Shown here in pieces: positions 11,149 through 21,497 of a stretch of DNA of 64,000 nucleotides. Numbering within the stretch: position 1 is the stretch's first letter; every line of letters starts with the position of its first letter. The stretch is from Aphrocallistes beatrix (lineage: Eukaryota; Porifera; Hexactinellida; Sceptrulophora; Aphrocallistidae), in contig OY725497.1 in assembly GCA_963281255.1 (NCBI GenBank), positions 1,736,001 to 1,800,000 of the forward strand, in the 5' to 3' direction. The translations under genes were made by a program, and so were the position numbers. Under the pieces are notes generated by a model. That model saw only the letters and a program-made list of their open reading frames with translations. It was not told the DNA's origin and made no database searches.

Positions 11149-11429
11149 GAATGTACATATCATACATCTCAAATTAGAAACAACTATCATCGATAAATGA
11201 TGAATAATCACTCTGTTATAAAGTCCTCATTGCGCATCAAAAATCTCAAAATAGACAAATTTGGTAATTTTTCGAGCGATATTGATTATAACAGTAGGAC
11301 ATGCGTATTTAGAGATGCTATCTCCATTATAATTAATCAATGTGGCCACATGCGCCTCCGGTGGACACCAAGTGTGCGCCAACCGCGCAGCGCATGTAAA
11401 CGAAGCGCGGTTGTACTTTAAGGTTGGCC

Positions 11430-13032
11430 TTTCCTCTAATAGCTAACTTTGGACTTTTTCAACCGATTCATTTAATTTTTTCAGTGCAGATTTGAATCGC
11501 AGAGTTATCTGCAAAACTGCAACAATAATTGAAATAATTAGAGATAAAAAATTAAAATTTTTTTGTCATTTTACAAGTAAGAAATCGGAAACAATATGCC
11601 TACAATCCATTAGAAACTTTTCAAATTCATTCATAAATCGATAATCTAACTAATGAACAGACAGATTTTTGAAATTTTGAAAATTGTTAAAAATTCACAC
11701 CAAAACACCCGAGGAATTTTATTTTTAGTAATTTTGACACTATTTTTTTCTTAATTCTCTTTTTATTTGTATTATCAAATTTCTGTCTATTCATTATGTT
11801 CTACTCTTCGAGATATATCAGAAACCGTTAAGTTTTCGTCCCTATGTTGAATTTACATAAAGTTATCACTTTTATAAATTATAATTGCTGAAACACATAT
11901 GACAAAATCTTTTTTTAAAAACTTACATTCCATAGGATGTAGTGCAATTATTATCAAAGAATCATATATGTACCCACATAAAAAGTAATTTACGAAGTGA
12001 GAATTAAAAATTTGGACTTATATTTATAGTGATAGAGAATTATCTCTTTTGGGACCCTAATGGGGGTTTTTGAACGAATCTGGGAGGTCCAAGGCCAGAA
12101 TTTTCAAAATAATCAAAAGTTCTCCAATTTTTCTGTACACATTATTAACGAGAATTATTCATTATTTAGTGTAATTGCCACATTTGGATACATTTAATGA
12201 TTAGTTTCGCCATTTTCTAATATATTCAAAGTTCTCCATAGGATTTGTATTACAATCAAATCAAAAATAAGTCGAGAAATATTTATTTTTTGATAAAGGA
12301 ATATTTGAGGAACCTACATATTTTCGCATATATCCTTTTATTTAAGAATATAATAGATTATATATCTTCAGTAATTTTTAAGATATGACATCGGCCCCTT
12401 TCGGTACCATAGAGAGATATTATGCCCGAACTTTACTTATGGTAAGCGATATATCACAAACAAATGGTCGGATCTGAACAATTTTTTTTTTAAACGATCA
12501 GAATTTTATTTATGATCCAGTGATCGCTAAATATCTGATATCAAACAGGCGATTTCTCGGGCATTATATGCATGAATTCCCTTATAGAGCTATTTTGTTA
12601 GGATTTTATTTGGCCATTCTTCTAAATCTTTGTGCTATATAATCTCCAAAGGTTCCAAAACAATGTTAAGGTCCATATCATTGAAAATTATCAAATAAGT
12701 TAAAAACTAATTGGTGAATGCGTCAAAAACCTCCAATAATTTTTCGATTTTTAGTAACGCTAAACTTTAGGGGGTTAACCCCCGGACGGCTTGGGGTATT
12801 TTCTATTTATAGTAAATACCCCAAATTTTTATGGCTTCCCCATTGAAAATGGCTTAAACCGGAAATGACGCAACACATTCCTGTGGCAAGCAAGGGTTAA
12901 CTCATAAAAATCAAAATAAATACCGTCCAACTAGTACTATCAGATGGTAGACCGCTCAGTAACACAATGAAATTAACAATAAAAATTTTGCCGTTTTTTT
13001 ACGCCAGGCAAAGTTTTTCGAGGGCGGTATCC
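11430..13032 (-). repeat. TTAA-flanked repeat family, copy W (right-end half)
   Basis: Non-coding, very AT-rich. Blocks such as CGCCATTTTCTAATATATTC at about 12210, GAGGAACCTACATATT and TGGTCGGATCTGAACAA recur in the same order at 41.1-41.8 kb, so this is a second copy of that repeat. Its right end is the terminus GAGGGCGGTATCC followed by TTAA (13033-13036); the same terminus, inverted, opens copies at 36827, 40212 and 62056. The TTAA target fits piggyBac or Kolobok superfamilies. No transposase is encoded, and the left end was not found. Confidence 0.6.
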
Positions 13033-13232
13033 TTAACAGCATTGCACCTAGACACGTCTAATTATTGTGTTCTGCTTATTTTCCAAAAAAACCTCGTTAA
13101 GGATACCGCCCTCGAAAAACATCGCATAACATTTAAAAAAATGGTGGAATTTTTTATTGTCAATTCCATCGGATTATTGAGTAGTCTACCATCTAATCGT
13201 ACTTGTTGGACGGTATTTATTTTGATATTCTA
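12915..13232. repeat. Inverted repeat of two TTAA-element ends, head to head
   Basis: Two arms of about 120-130 bp face each other around a 60-bp spacer: left arm from ATCAAAATAAATACCGTCC to GGCGGTATCC at 13032, right arm from GGATACCGCCCTCGAAAAA at 13101 to GGACGGTATTTATTTTGAT. Each inner end abuts TTAA. The arms match for most of their length but differ by many substitutions, so the palindrome is old. Either two elements inserted head to head or this is a separate fold-back unit using the same terminus. Confidence 0.65.
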
Positions 13233-13741
13233 GAACTGAGCACCTAAAGCTCAGTCGTACTAAAAATCGGAAAGATATTCGTGGTTTTGCGGCGCATTCA
13301 TCAATTATTTTCTAACTTATCTGATATTTTTTCAATTATACGAACCTCAAAATGGTTTTAGCCCCTTTAACATATTCTTGGTTTGAAGCAATACTGATTG
13401 ATAGGCTAAAATATTTACAATGCCAGAGTTGGAACAGCGCAAACATAAAAAAATTATATATTAGAAGGAAAAAAACACAGTAAAGGAGATCAGCTCAATA
13501 GTATGTATGTAAAAAAGAGAGAACGGTTTACAATATTATTTTCAGTTATTCAGAGAAATTTTTTGAGAAATTTCTCCACCAAAACTCAAATATTAAGAAA
13601 TTTGTTGTGAAGTCAGTATCTGTCAATCCAGCTACATGAAGTGCTGGGCTTCAATGCCCACGAGATGCCAACTCTTTATCGATAGTAGTGGTTCAAAGAT
13701 AAATTGCATCTAACATCCTCCCTAGTGATGATATTCAGTTC

Positions 13742-14173
13742 GTGCCAGGAAAGTTACGAATTGGGGAGTGCAATCAGAACATAATGATTGAGAAGAGAGC
13801 CAGCCAAAAGAATATTCACTTGTGCAGAGACGTCATCGAACACATCTGGAGTGGAGGCGAGAGTAAACAGCTCCAGCTTACATTCCGAACAGAACGAAAT
13901 ACATTGACTACCCATATCCGTCGTAGACGCCATCATTCTGATTATTGGCTAGACATCTTCGCGTCCTACACTGATGAACAATTCATGCAAGAATTTGGAT
14001 GTGACCAGTTTCATGCATACAAAGAGCATGTTAAACAATATGGTAAAGCATTCCGGTGGAATCCACCGAAGCTAACATTCGAGCAAAGGGGAGAAAAATT
14101 CAAGCAAGAGTATTTGCCAGCAGATAAAATGCTCGACTATCCACAATTAGAGATACTCACTCACTTGGAGTAG
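13742..14173 (+). CDS. Unidentified 143-residue ORF with a downstream poly(A) signal
   Basis: A continuous frame from ATG 13742 to TAG 14171-14173. The protein is hydrophilic and basic, with RRRRHHSDYWLDIFASYTDE and a tail KFKQEYLPADKMLDYPQLEI. Composition looks coding rather than random, and AATAAA lies at 14251-14256, about 80 bases after the stop. I recognise no domain. It could be the last exon of a cellular gene, a retrocopy, or part of a transposon. No terminal repeats or poly(A) tail bracket it. The upstream 150 bases carry short open stretches but several stops. Confidence 0.4.
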   Translation: MPGKLRIGECNQNIMIEKRASQKNIHLCRDVIEHIWSGGESKQLQLTFRTERNTLTTHIRRRRHHSDYWLDIFASYTDEQFMQEFGCDQFHAYKEHVKQYGKAFRWNPPKLTFEQRGEKFKQEYLPADKMLDYPQLEILTHLE

Positions 14174-14319
14174 ATTTTGTATGTATGTAACAATCATGCA
14201 CTATGTATGTAACAATCATGTGATTCATTGATAATAATAATAATATTAATAATAAAGTACTTGTTGATAAATTAGTGATGGCACTAAACGTATATAATAC
14301 CATTTGTTTGCTTCATATA

Positions 14320-14450
14320 TTATTATATTGGATCTATGATCCAATGTAATAAAGTAGCACAGTTCTAAAATGAGTGCTGGAGTCCGGTCTAGCGGTCTGG
14401 TGGTTCACAGACCTGAGTTTAAAAGACATCAGTAATTTCCCTGGACTTTC
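14320..14450 (+). repeat. Dispersed repeat shared with 37.65-37.79 kb, possibly SINE-like
   Basis: ATATTGGATCTATGATCCAA, AGCACAGTTCTAAAATGAGT, then GTCCGG and CACAGACCTGAGTTTAA occur here and, with a few changes, at 37650-37790. The stretch TAGCGGTCTGGTGG followed by GGTTCACAGACC vaguely resembles tRNA-type promoter boxes, but the spacing is too short for a standard A and B box, so a SINE origin is only a guess. Confidence 0.45.
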
Positions 14451-15548
14451 CAAGGAATTTGCATTATAAATATAGAAAATTTTTGAGAGGAGCTTGTTAA
14501 TATACTCTAGTAGTCCGAATAAATGAGGGGGGTAAAATTTTACGGGAGGGTTGAATGAAATTAGTTGATGTATCACACAGTAATACATATATTATCTACA
14601 GGCGCGGAGGCAGAGGGGAGCAAGATTTTAAAATTATAGGAGTAAGTTTGAGGGTGCTTGGTTTTATGGGCACTCTCGAGTAAAATTGCGAGAGGGTTTT
14701 GTACACCCTGAACTAAACTCTTCACAAATTACAAATTACTCAACTCGGTTTATTGATATTCTTAATGAATAATTAAGGGATCTAAAATCAATATTTATAT
14801 TTATAATTTTGTATACCTACATCATTTAATAATAACGATTAGTGACAGTTGTACAATATTTTTGAAGTGATTATCACTGCCCAACTATGCCAACATCTGA
14901 GTGAAGAACCAAGTATTAGACATTTAGCCAGGGTTGAATAATTAAACCCGGGCTGGGCAAAACCCCCTTTCGTGGGTTAAAGTGGGTTTTATTCTAATGC
15001 ACTTGTAAATCAAGTTAATTATAGCGATATCAATTGTTTGGATTGAAAATCCTTATTCTGCAAGTATTATATGAAGATTCCGTAATGATATTTTTAATAA
15101 GACCTGATGTACGAACAATGGAATTTCTTAAAAGTTACAACAATCTGAGGTGCTTTATGTAAACAATCAAAGGATACTAGTATTATGTAGAGCAGTTTGT
15201 TCATCTTACCTATTCTAACAATAGCGGTTTCTACATGTATAATGGCTAGTTTTGTTGGTGGCACAGTGATCCTGTTCAAAGCTTTTTTCTAAAAGTAGAA
15301 GGTCCAAGGTGAAAAAAAAGTAGAAAGTCCAAGGTGAATAAATGTTTCAATTGAGTGGATGTTTTCTAACTTTAGTTTAGTCCAGAACAAAGTTCGAAAT
15401 AGATTAGGCTTAGAGAACCAGCAAAATTGGTAACCTGTTATCGCGAATTGAGAGGTTCAGTGGAGTTTGATTGGTGATCTGCTTTTCATTTGTTTTAGAT
15501 TTTGATATGCACCTCTTACAATAAATACGCTTATATGTATAATTAATT

Positions 15549-15690
15549 ACAAGCGCGCTTCGCTTACTTGCGCTGCGCGGCTTGCGGACACTGCGTGTCC
15601 GCAGAATCGCCCTGCGGGCGCCTGGAGTCACTCAATCTAACATATTTTGGAAATGTTTCCTTTATATAAATATTGTAAGCAATGTCGACG
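15549..15690 (+). repeat. GC-rich hairpin head, divergent subfamily
   Basis: ACAAGCGCGCTTCGCTTACT and CTTGCGGACACTGCGTGTCC form the same hairpin series as the CRE-hairpin MITEs, but the body after it (GAGTCACTCAATCTAACATA) is different and is shared only with the copy at 29.78 kb. So at least two repeat bodies use this head. Confidence 0.7.
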
Positions 15691-15701
15691 AATAATTTCT
15701 C

Positions 15702-15930
15702 ATAGATCCGAAAATATAATATTCGATCTACAGCACTAAAAACCCCATGTCAACCGTTGAAAGCAAGTTTCTAGCAGATTTTTGAGATTTGTTTACTTTA
15801 TGTATCTAATGTAAACAAAAGTAAACAAATAATTTATTATATAGATCTGAAAATATCATTTTCGAAATCTACACCCCTACAAACCCCATGTCAACCTTTG
15901 GAAGCAAGTCTCTAGCATTATTTTCAAAAT
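15702..15930 (+). repeat. Two-copy direct repeat
   Basis: About 90 bases containing ACCCCATGTCAACC and GAAAGCAAGTTTCTAGCA recur about 139 bases downstream with a dozen or so changes. No coding sense is seen. Confidence 0.6.
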
Positions 15931-16708
15931 TCATCAAATGATGTGAAAATATATATATAAAGGTGTGAAAATATGCACATAATCTTTTTGATTGCCATAC
16001 ATTATAATACATTTAAGATATCAAACTTAAGTTGTGGCTTTGAAGTATTAATAACAATGACGATCTATTGTAGTGTCGTACAATGGTTTCTATTGTGATA
16101 GTGTAGTCATTTATTTTGTATAGAAAAGGTGCGAAAAATTGTTTTCCATTTTTTTTGCAGAGATGTTAAATTTCGCTTAGATCTTAGAACTTAAGATATC
16201 GTTGAATTTGAAAACAAAGACATTAACTGGGTAAATCCGTTTCTGGAGAATAAAACCCGTTTTAACCCGGATTTAACCCGGGTTTAACCCACTGGGCTGG
16301 GCGAAACCTATTAAACCCGGATAAAATTCCAACCCTGATCATAGCAGCATAGGAATGTGACAACATTCCATTCTCACAGCTTGTTTGAACCCTATCTCGA
16401 GTGATCCGAGTGAAAAAAAGGTTTTTTAGAGACCACATAAGGGTGCGTGTTATTGGGAGGTGCCCCATTCAAGGCTCCATTTTCCATCCCAGACAACAAT
16501 ATGTCACAATAGCAATGTACACATAACAGTAGATATGTAAGTACGTTACAACCAAGTGTAATTGGAATTTAGTTAGTAAGAAATTGAGAAATGCAAACAT
16601 CATCCATAATTAGCAAATTTCTAAAAATATCAACATGTGCATGTGTACGGTACATGGCTAAATTCAGAATTCTACTACTGCATTACAAGAGACTAGTTCT
16701 ATTATTAG

Positions 16709-16868
16709 CATGGCCGGCGCCGTGTTTTATCGTCAGTGGGTGTGCTAAGAGGGATTTATCTGAAAGTGGGTGTTCATTTATAGAGGGATATATATTGTAC
16801 AATATGATAAAAAAAGACGCAGTGGGTGTCTGGACACCCAAGACACCCCCCCGATGGCGCCGGTCCTG
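16709..16868. mobile_element. Possible hAT-like MITE
   Basis: The ends CATGGCCGGCGCCGTG and, inverted, CAGGACCGGCGCCATCGG are roughly complementary and GC-rich against AT-rich flanks, and the interior carries GTGGGTGT repeats. Flanking 8-mers ATTATTAG and ATTAGTCT agree only in part. Confidence 0.4.
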
Positions 16869-16978
16869 ATTAGTCTGTGAGGTGGAACAATTATGGGCAC
16901 TACAGCTGTAGTTAATTAACGAGTTACACTGAATCAGTATAAGTAGGGAAATAATTAATGTCATAACAAATTCAAAAA

Positions 16979-17364
16979 ATGTCTTCTTCAGAACAAGAAA
17001 CTATTCCTACATTCCGCAGCGCAGATCTCCCGAAGGTTTGCATTCCTGCTGATTTTGAATCTAGCATGGAGTCAAGTGGGTCTGACAATGAGGTTTTGGT
17101 ACTGAGCTCCCATCTGTTGCCATGAAAGAAGTACCTTCCATGAGTGTTAACCCTGATGATTCTGAAACAGTTTGCGAGGAATGTGAACAACACGACTGCA
17201 CAATCGGGGGAAAGAGGGCGAATGATGACTGGTTAGGTTGTGAGTTCTGCCTGAGATGGTTTCACTGTGGATGCGTCAATACCAGTCTAAAGGACGTGGG
17301 AGATGATCCTTATATCTGTAGGAAATGTGACTCGGAATTCGAGTCCTGTGTAGAACCTGTATAA
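16979..17364 (+). pseudogene. PHD-finger C-terminal fragment, frameshifted
   Basis: The first frame starts at ATG 16979 (MSSSEQETIPTFRSADLPK) and stops at about 17125. A second frame from 17122 carries a PHD-type zinc finger: CEECEQHDC, then DDWLGCEFCLRWFHCGCVN, then DPYICRKC, with the order and spacing of a C4HC3 finger. PHD fingers of this 'DDW..C..C..WFH..C' form are common at the C-terminus of pogo-type and other invertebrate transposases; no catalytic domain is present upstream here, so this is a tail fragment. The frame closes at 17362-17364, just before a pogo-like MITE at 17401. Confidence 0.6.
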
Positions 17365-17400
17365 CAATAGTTTCTGTTGTAGCATGCTTCCATTATAATA

Positions 17401-17589
17401 CAGTCGACTCCGCTTAATAGGGTCACTGTTTAAACGGGTCAGCCGCTTAATCGGGTCACTTTTGGCAGGACCGGAATAGCTCTCACACATTGAGGCTAAT
17501 ACAAAAATATTTTCGGTTAATAGAGTTCTCCGCTTAATCGGGTCAAAATGTCCCCTGACCGATGTGACCCTATTAAGCGGAGTCGACTG
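17401..17589. mobile_element. Pogo/Tigger-like MITE, family 1
   Basis: A 189-bp element with 27-bp nearly perfect inverted ends starting CAGTCGACTCCGCTTAATAG, flanked by TA on both sides. Internal repeats of CGCTTAATCGGGTCA look like extra copies of the terminal motif. The CAGT start and TA target match the pogo branch of Tc1/mariner. Confidence 0.88.
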
Positions 17590-17756
17590 TATATGATATA
17601 CTTGTTTGTTCATTTATACTATATTAAATATATATTCATCAATCTATCCCCAGAGAATTTGCAACTGCGTTACTAATATTAAAAAAATATCAGTCGACAT
17701 ACCGATAGAAAAACACCACAAAAACAGTCAATAATAGTATCGAAGTTGTAAAAATA

Positions 17757-17930
17757 CAGTCAGGGTCGCATTTCATTATGAACTGCATGAGGACCCAAAA
17801 TATTTTCACAATAGAGAGACAATAGAGAGAGAGAGTCATACATAGTAAAATCGAAATAATAGAAATTCTATAGAACCGGTCAAAATTGGGACACAGAGGG
17901 AGGTTTGTTCATAATAAGCGACCCTGATTG
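17757..17930. mobile_element. Pogo-like MITE, family 2, copy 1
   Basis: 174 bp between TA dinucleotides; ends CAGTCAGGGTCGC and its complement. Related to the element at 62637-62824. It includes a short GA-rich run. Confidence 0.82.
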
Positions 17931-18251
17931 TACATATTGATATATGCTATTACACCATTCAATTTTGATATTACCATTTTATAAGTGCGAATATCGAAAT
18001 CTACTTTTACTAAATTACAGGCTTATTAACCATTGAGATTTCTTTTCAATCAGAAAATATACGTTTACATAAAAAGGTGTGAAAATATGAATAAATATTA
18101 TAATAATAATACTATTTTTCTAAGATCACGCAGACGTGCGTTCGACACCGTCCATACAATAAAGCATGCCAGTGGCGTAGCTAGGGGGGGGCGAACCGCC
18201 CCGGGCGGCGCTTAATAGGGGGCGGCACTTGACCTTGTGTTTCATAAAATA

Positions 18252-19550
18252 CTTAGAGCATTCAATAAGTTCGTAACCCTACCTATCATTTCTTTGCTAG
18301 CCTTATTTAAAATCAGTTCTAGTGTGATTATTACAGATCCATATTTAAACTCTATTTACTGCTTAGTTTATCTAAATTGATCAAATACTTGAGAAGTTAC
18401 ATCAATTTTACATTTGGCTGTTTGACTCACTGATATTTATGGCATCAAAAATACCAGAAATTAATGTAGAGCATAGAGCCTATATTAAAATCAGGTCGCT
18501 TCTTGGAGACACTCCGAGGAATATTTTCAATGATCTATCCCGAGTTTATAGCCGTGATGCTTGTTCAGAATCTACCGTCAAGAAGTGGAGTATTCGTTTT
18601 CGTGAGGGGAGAGAGGCGATAGCAGATGACCCTCGGGCTGGAAGACCGGTTACGGCGACCACCACTAATAATATCTCTCTGGTATCCAAAATGATTGAAG
18701 AAGAACCACATATCACGATTGAGGGTATTGCTAACCATGTTGACTTGCCATCGGGAACAGTTCATGAGATTTTGAGTTTGCATCTTGGCCTGAGGAAAAT
18801 TGGTTCCCGTTGGGTCCCGCATTTGCTTTCTGACAGTCAAAAGAAGGCTCGATTGAATGCAGCTAAGTCTCTCCTGAAAATTTATGGTCATTGCAATGAA
18901 AGGCGATTATTCGAGATCTGTATAGGAGATGAAACCTGGATACGGTTTTCAGAGCCATTACGTGAGGAACAGAATAGAGTATGGCTCCCGAAAGGCACAG
19001 ATCCACTTGCAATCCCCCGTCCGGATCCCTGGGGCCGCAAGGTTATGTACACGATATTATTTGATGCATATGGCCCAGTGTGTCAAATTTGCACCCCCAA
19101 AGGGTAGGACTGTTACAGGAAACTTTTATGCAACGGTGATACTTCCTGCTATAAAGAAACACTATATAGAGCGTCGTCCAGGATGTGGACGGGTGATAAA
19201 ATTATTGCACGATAATGCCAGACCCCATAAATCGAAGCAGGTGAAGGACAAATTGGAGTCCATGAGGCTTGTCGAATTATATCACCCTCCTTATAGTCCA
19301 GACCTAGCACCCTGTGACTTTTGGCTATTTGATGGTCTCAAAAAACACCTAGCAGGGAAGACTTTTGATGAGAGGATGCAACTTGGGAGGACAATTCAGC
19401 GGTACCTTAGAAACATCCCGGAAGAGGAGTATAAAAAGACATTTTATATGTGGGTAGAGCGGTTAAAGCTCGTAGTTAAGTACAAGGGAGATTACTTTGA
19501 ACATTTAGTAATGTTTTGATATGATATAATGTGTATTGTATATATTGGTA
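18252..19550 (+). mobile_element. Mariner element M2, right end not recognisable
   Basis: The left terminus CTTAGAGCATTCAATAAGTT follows TA at 18250-18251 and resembles the M4 terminus. After the transposase stop at 19519 no matching inverted end is visible, so the right terminus has decayed or been deleted; the end coordinate is approximate. Confidence 0.75.
18439..19519 (+). pseudogene. Mariner transposase of M2, single frameshift
   Basis: From ATG 18439 the protein runs MASKIPEINVEHRAYIKIRS through two helix-turn-helix motifs with the linker DDPRAGRP, the WVPHLLS block, and IGDETWIRF with the first catalytic aspartate. Near 19095-19110 the frame shifts; the other frame continues with LLHDNARPHKS (second aspartate), YSPDLAPCDFWLF (third aspartate, 34 residues on: DD34D) and ends at TGA 19517-19519. 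Total length would be about 360 codons, slightly above the usual 345. It is the least damaged mariner here: one frameshift and no stop at codon 57. Confidence 0.9.
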
Positions 19551-19913
19551 AACTCAGAAATTTTCCAAGGTATTTTGAATTTGAACATGCTTTTTCCAGC
19601 TAATACGAGTATGAATAGTATTTTAAATTAACACACAAAACACACCACAAATTAAGTTAATACACTTGCCAAGTTGAGGTAGAAATATGTGTTGAGGGGC
19701 GGGATGAAATACATCCGGCCAGGGCGACATAGGTGTAAGCTACGCCTCTGAAGCATGCACTAGAAATGAGAGTTCTCAAAACAATACAAGTGCGCCACAG
19801 CAGCAGGAGGCCGCAGGGGGGAAGATTGTGATTTTTAGTGCAGCTCCTATAGGGAGATGCCCTTATGGCATGGAAGGGAGTATCTTTCGTGAGTTATTAG
19901 CATACAAGCGCGC

Positions 19914-20441
19914 GGACACATTGTGTCCGCCGGAGGATCCCTTCGGTCGCCTGGGGTCACATTGGTTAATTATAAGGGAGATAGCATCTCTAAATATGTC
20001 TGTCCTACTGTTATAATCGACTCGAAAAATCATGAAATTTGTCAATTTTTAAAATTTTAATGCGTAATGATGACGTCATAACAAAGTGATGAGTCATCAT
20101 TTTTTGATGACAGTTGCATCGTATGTGAGGTATGTTAGTATACATATTCTATTAAAATTTCAGCCTTCTATCTCCTATAATGGCTGAGTTATGCTCGAAT
20201 AACTGCGTTGCTTAACTTTTAAAAATGTGACAATGACGTCATAGTTCCATGATGAGTCGACATTTTGCTCTGAGCTCAGAACTTACTGGAGCCATAGCCA
20301 AAAGACTTCCACATGCCAAAAATCAGCTTTCTGTGCCAGGCAGTTTCTTCAATCAATTCGTTACAGGAATATATATAGATATATATACACGTATATAAAT
20401 ATATAAATAAATATACATTAATCGAGTTTTAATAGTAAGGA
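19914..20441 (+). repeat. CRE-hairpin MITE, tandem copy f
   Basis: Shortened head (ACAAGCGCGCGGACAC, missing the inner hairpin), body with TGACGTCA near 20072, TGAGTCAT near 20091, second CRE near 20235, TTTCTTCAATCAATTCGT and terminal ATTAATCGAGTTTTAATAGT plus AAGGA. The next copy starts at the following base, so f and g are directly joined. Confidence 0.85.
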
Positions 20442-20951
20442 CAAGCGCGCTTCGCTTGCTTGCGCTGCGCGGCTGGCGGACACTTCGTGTCCTCCAGAGG
20501 CTCCCTTCGGTCGCCTGGAGGTTACATTGGTTAATTATAAGGGAGATATCATCTCCAAATATGTCCATCTTAGTTTTAAAATCGATATCACTCGAAAAAT
20601 CACCAAATTTGTGAAATTTAGAATTTTTGATGAGTAATGATGACGTCATAACAAAGTATTGAGTCATCTTTTTTTGATAATAGTTGCATCATATGTGAGG
20701 CGTGTTAGTATACAGATTCTATTAAAATTTCAGCCTTCTATCTCCTATAATGGCTGAGTTATGCCCGAATAACTGTGTTGCTTAACTTTTAAAAATGTGA
20801 CAATTACGTCATAATTCCATGATGAGTCGATATTTTCGTCTGAAATCAGAACTTACTGGAGCCATAGCCAAAAGACTCCCACATGCCAAAAATCAGCTTT
20901 CTGTGCCGGGCAGTTTCTTCAATCAATTCGTTACAGATATATATATATATA

Positions 20952-21450
20952 CAGTCGAAACCGGTTTTTTTTGACACTGGTTTTTTTTACAATCGTATTT
21001 TTTTGACATATTTTGCTGCAGATTGTTTTTTTCATGCTTCTACTATAGAATTTCCATCGGTTTTTTTTGACACTGGGTTTATTTGACAATCGGTATTTTT
21101 TGACAATTGTTGGTGTAACAATCTGAGTTTTATGTACAGTTGACACCGTGTTTTTTTGACACCCAATTTTCAGCAATTATTTCATGACATCCATAACAAA
21201 ACAAAAACGTCTGACACTGACAGAAAGGCACGAGATAGTCCTGCGTCTCGACAAGGGTCACCCTCTGACGGCAATTGCCAACGACTACGGAGTCAAGAAA
21301 TTAACCTTTACATATTTAATAATTCTTACTATGACCTCTAAAATATATTTTCTTCGTAGTGGGATGCGCAACACTGGGTTTTTTTGACAATCGGGTTTTT
21401 TTGACATTTTTTCGTGCAAATGGGGTGTCAAAAAACCCCGGTTTCAACTG
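20952..21450 (+). mobile_element. Pogo/Tigger-like element with partial transposase
   Basis: 499 bp between TA pairs; ends CAGTCGAAACCGG and, inverted, CAGTTGAAACCGG, both followed by T-rich GACAC. The motif TTTTTTTGACA(C) recurs at least five times on the left and three times near the right, probably as terminal binding repeats. A third terminus-like sequence, CAGTTGACACCG at 21136, sits just before the coding start, which suggests a deleted composite. Confidence 0.88.
21184..21310 (+). pseudogene. CENP-B-type N-terminal helix-turn-helix of a pogo transposase
   Basis: The frame MTSITKQKRLTLTERHEIVL followed by RLDKGHPLTAIANDYGVKK matches the CENP-B N-terminal helix-turn-helix of pogo and Tigger transposases, which binds the element's ends. 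The homology ends after about 40 residues and the frame runs into the right-end repeats. The second DNA-binding domain and DDE domain are absent: an internal deletion derivative. Confidence 0.82.
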
Positions 21451-21497
21451 TATATATATATACACAAACAATAATCGAGTTATAATAGTAAGGATGT

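Larger units (their letters stand above)
9155..11417 (-). repeat. CRE-hairpin MITE, inverted copy split by a P-like element
   Basis: Part 1 (9155-9351): (TA)n, AACGAATTGATTGAAGAAAC, second CRE at about 9305, up to TTTTAATAGAATGTAC. Part 2 (11149-11417): GAATGTAC, then ATCATCGATAAATGATGA, the body and the inverted hairpin head ending GAAGCGCGGTTGTA. The 8 bases GAATGTAC occur on both sides of the insert, so the copy was cut by a P-type insertion. Confidence 0.85.
14929..16337. mobile_element. hAT-like non-autonomous element with long related termini
   Basis: The left end CAGGGTTGAATAATTAAACC, GGGCTGGGCAAAACC matches the reverse complement of the right end (CAGGGTTGGAATTTTATCC, GTTTCGCCCAGCCCAG). 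The flanking 8-mers CATTTAGC and ATCATAGC match at about 5 of 8, so the target duplication is degraded or uncertain. The interior is non-coding and holds a CRE-hairpin head fragment (15549) and a two-copy direct repeat. Confidence 0.6.
18170..19750. mobile_element. hAT-like MITE interrupted by mariner M2
   Basis: The left end CAGTGGCGTAGCTAGG and the right end (inverted CAGAGGCGTAGCTTACACC) are typical hAT termini. The 8-bp duplication AAGCATGC is exact at 18162-18169 and 19751-19758. The original MITE is only about 280 bp: 18170-18251 plus roughly 19550-19750. The rest is the mariner. Confidence 0.85.
20442..21497 (+). repeat. CRE-hairpin MITE, copy g split by a pogo element
   Basis: Head at 20442, CRE near 20640, tail CAATCAATTCGTTACAG, then (TA)n to 20951, where the pogo element 20952-21450 interrupts. 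It resumes as (TA)n, AATAATCGAGTTATAATAGT and AAGGAT to 21497. Confidence 0.85.

Noticed and set aside
14380..14430. Possible tRNA gene or tRNA-derived promoter
   Set aside because: Box-like motifs are too close together and no cloverleaf can be drawn.
15549..15640. GC-rich hairpins as sign of bacterial DNA or a terminator
   Set aside because: The same sequence recurs many times as part of a dispersed eukaryotic repeat.
16200..16340. TTAACCC/GGGTTAA-type runs resembling telomere repeats
   Set aside because: The units are irregular (AACCCGG, AACCCAC), short, and form part of the inverted ends of a hAT-like element.
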